Of a stretch of 64,000 bases of DNA, positions 62,728 to 64,000 are shown one piece after another (position 1 is the stretch's first letter; every line of letters starts with the position of its first letter). The notes below the pieces were generated by a model that did not search any database, had not been told where the DNA came from, and saw only the letters and a program-made list of their open reading frames with translations. The stretch is from contig OX442314.1 of assembly GCA_949358305.1 (NCBI GenBank), forward strand, positions 12,825,060 through 12,889,059. The letters are read 5' to 3'. Made by a program: the position numbers and the translations under genes. The stretch comes from Strigamia acuminata. Taxonomy: Eukaryota > Arthropoda > Chilopoda > Geophilomorpha > Linotaeniidae.

Positions 62728-63572
62728 CTATTTTTTCTTCAATCCCGGCTCTTGCGAGCTCATTTTCTCCACTTCCTCCCTACTCAAAAACACCACGTTA
62801 CATTTCGGCAATGATTGCTGCAGCTCATCGACACATTTCTGTCGATTGCGCACTTCAGGGAGATCGTACATGAGCAGCTTTAGTAAATTCCTATTGAAAT
62901 CAATAACTCAGTTTTCTCCCATTCTCAACCACGATAACTAGCTAAAAATATTTGTTATTGCACTTACCCAAGTTTTTTCAAATGTAAAATCCCCGCGTCA
63001 GACACATTTCCGCAGCTAGAGACTTGTAAATCTTCCAATGTGCCGGCAACATATCTCAGTTCACTTAAAGCCGTATCGTCCAAGTACGAGCATCTGTGAA
63101 GTTTCATTTTCTTCAGCTCTTTAAGTCCTTCTGTGTTTAAAAATATCGAAATTAATTTATTTGGGATATAATTAAAGTCACAATTTTACTTTTTTTAGCA
63201 TACTTAAATGGGGGAATCCTATATTCATTACGCATGAATCGGTTGCATCGATTTGTTCGATTTTATTTGCTCGGAAATTTCCAGCGGGAAGTAAATTGTA
63301 ATCTTTTTGCCAATTTTGTGCATTTTTCCATTTGACAAATGCGCCGCATCTCAGAAGCCATTCGGCGCACGCTCGATCCGGCCCAACTTCTTTAATCCGT
63401 GAATCGTCCACCTGGTTGAAGACTGAATTAAGCCAGCCCCAGATTTGTCGGTTCTGTCCTGTTTGAATTGATGTCAGACGAATCAACGGCAACTTGCAAA
63501 GAAAAATACGTTCATTTTATTAAAATCATTTTAATTAAGTGTTTGGTTTAGGATAGTCACCTTTTGAATCAT
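62728..63572 (-). CDS. DMAC2L: ATP synthase subunit s / coupling factor B (DMAC2L), 208 aa, 4 exons
   Basis: Minus-strand exons: 63572-63561, 63492-63204, 63130-62968, 62890-62728; total 627 nt including the stop. The protein is a mitochondrial leucine-rich-repeat protein associated with ATP synthase (also called ATP5S, factor B). Diagnostic stretches include WGWLNSVFNQVDDSRIKEVG, GPDRACAEWLLRCGA, WQKDYN, LPAG, IDATDSC and VSSCGNVSDAGI, in the same order as in vertebrate ATP5S. Length is close to the family norm. Exon 1 encodes only MIQK; the exon 2 acceptor TTTCTTTGCAAG is strong. The N-terminus is short for a classical targeting peptide. It is unrelated to the peroxidase array and marks its right border. 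Its start lies about 300 bp from the next minus-strand gene. Confidence 0.88.
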
Positions 63573-63876
63573 TTTGTGAGTGTGGTATTAACTCGGTGAT
63601 AGTTATTTTAATATTAAAACAGCGGTGCTTGGTTCGGAGTGCTTAGGATAAATACGTGCGACGCATCGTTTTCTTTTCGTCGGTTACATCACGAACAAAC
63701 ATGCCATTTTAGAAATTTCGTTTTGGTTTTACTCGGTAGATGTCGCATACACCATATCAATGTTCTGACGTCATTCGACTTCATTTGACCGGGAGTTCGT
63801 AATATCGATAATATTATTAAGTTATATCTACAAAAAAATAAAAATAAATAAAACTACAATATTTTACACTAAATAT
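63573..63876. other. DMAC2L upstream region
   Basis: 304 bp containing the DMAC2L promoter/5' UTR and the 3' end of the next minus-strand gene. No TATA box is clear. Position of the DMAC2L transcription start cannot be fixed from the sequence. Confidence 0.5.
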
Positions 63877-64000
63877 TTATTTTTTTGACATTTCCTTCCC
63901 TTTACGTTGCGAGATAAAAGCGAGGATCAAAGGTAAGCCTCCAAAGACGAGCCAAGGAGCATATTTTATTGACGTTTGTATTTCGGAACGATAAACGCTG
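63877..64000 (-). CDS. 3' end of a small membrane protein gene, partial
   Basis: Forty codons plus a stop, open to the window edge on the minus strand. The translated end contains SIKYAPWLVFGGLPLILAFI followed by basic SQRKGK and a final KK. That is one hydrophobic segment flanked by basic residues, as in small mitochondrial or ER membrane proteins. The stop codon overlaps an AATAAA motif. I do not recognise the family. It could be a chance frame, but its composition differs clearly from the surrounding AT-rich DNA. Confidence 0.5.
   Translation of the reverse strand, partial: SVYRSEIQTSIKYAPWLVFGGLPLILAFISQRKGKEMSKK

Overview
The window reads as nuclear DNA of an arthropod, probably an insect. 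It is AT-rich, with long homopolymer runs, GT-AG introns that are often short, an arthropod-style TATA plus TCAGT initiator, and many small non-autonomous DNA transposons. Species cannot be named from the sequence. No single reading frame spans a gene, so the gene models below were assembled by hand from splice sites, codon phase and protein similarity. Each coding sum is an exact multiple of three.

The core of the window is a head-to-tail array of four plus-strand genes for secreted animal-type (myeloperoxidase/peroxinectin/chorion-peroxidase superfamily) heme peroxidases. PxA is at 11033-20836 (615 aa) with a 5' non-coding exon near 9815-9859. PxB is at 28910-37016 (659 aa), PxC at 39774-44684 (628 aa) and PxD at 53720-62397 (708 aa). 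All four have a signal peptide, distal Gln and His, the Ca-loop, the Arg of the RxN motif, a proximal His and the REHNR helix. Intron positions and phases are shared, so they are tandem duplicates. PxC has lost two introns and carries one GC-AG intron. In all four, the two residues that in myeloperoxidase form ester bonds to heme are replaced: Asp94 by Gly or Asn, Glu242 by Met. The C-terminal tails differ most and probably give each paralog its own properties.

To the right, on the minus strand and convergent with PxD, is a complete four-exon gene for mitochondrial ATP synthase factor B / subunit s (DMAC2L, 62728-63572). The 3' end of another minus-strand gene for a small membrane protein runs off the window (63877-64000).

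The rest is non-coding. 1-9785, 20837-28815, 37017-39773 and 44685-53600 contain no gene I can support. Introns and intergenic DNA hold several repeat families: two copies of a 5S-rRNA-derived SINE, at least four terminal-inverted-repeat (MITE) families (three of them in more than one copy), hAT-like ends, and four notable tandem arrays (30-bp, 32-bp, 18-bp and about 35-bp units). I found no tRNA, CRISPR, prophage or bacterial-type operon. The points most worth checking are the shared loss of heme-linking residues, the start codon of PxB split by an intron, the 5S-derived SINE, and the abutting TTAA/TTA MITE pair.
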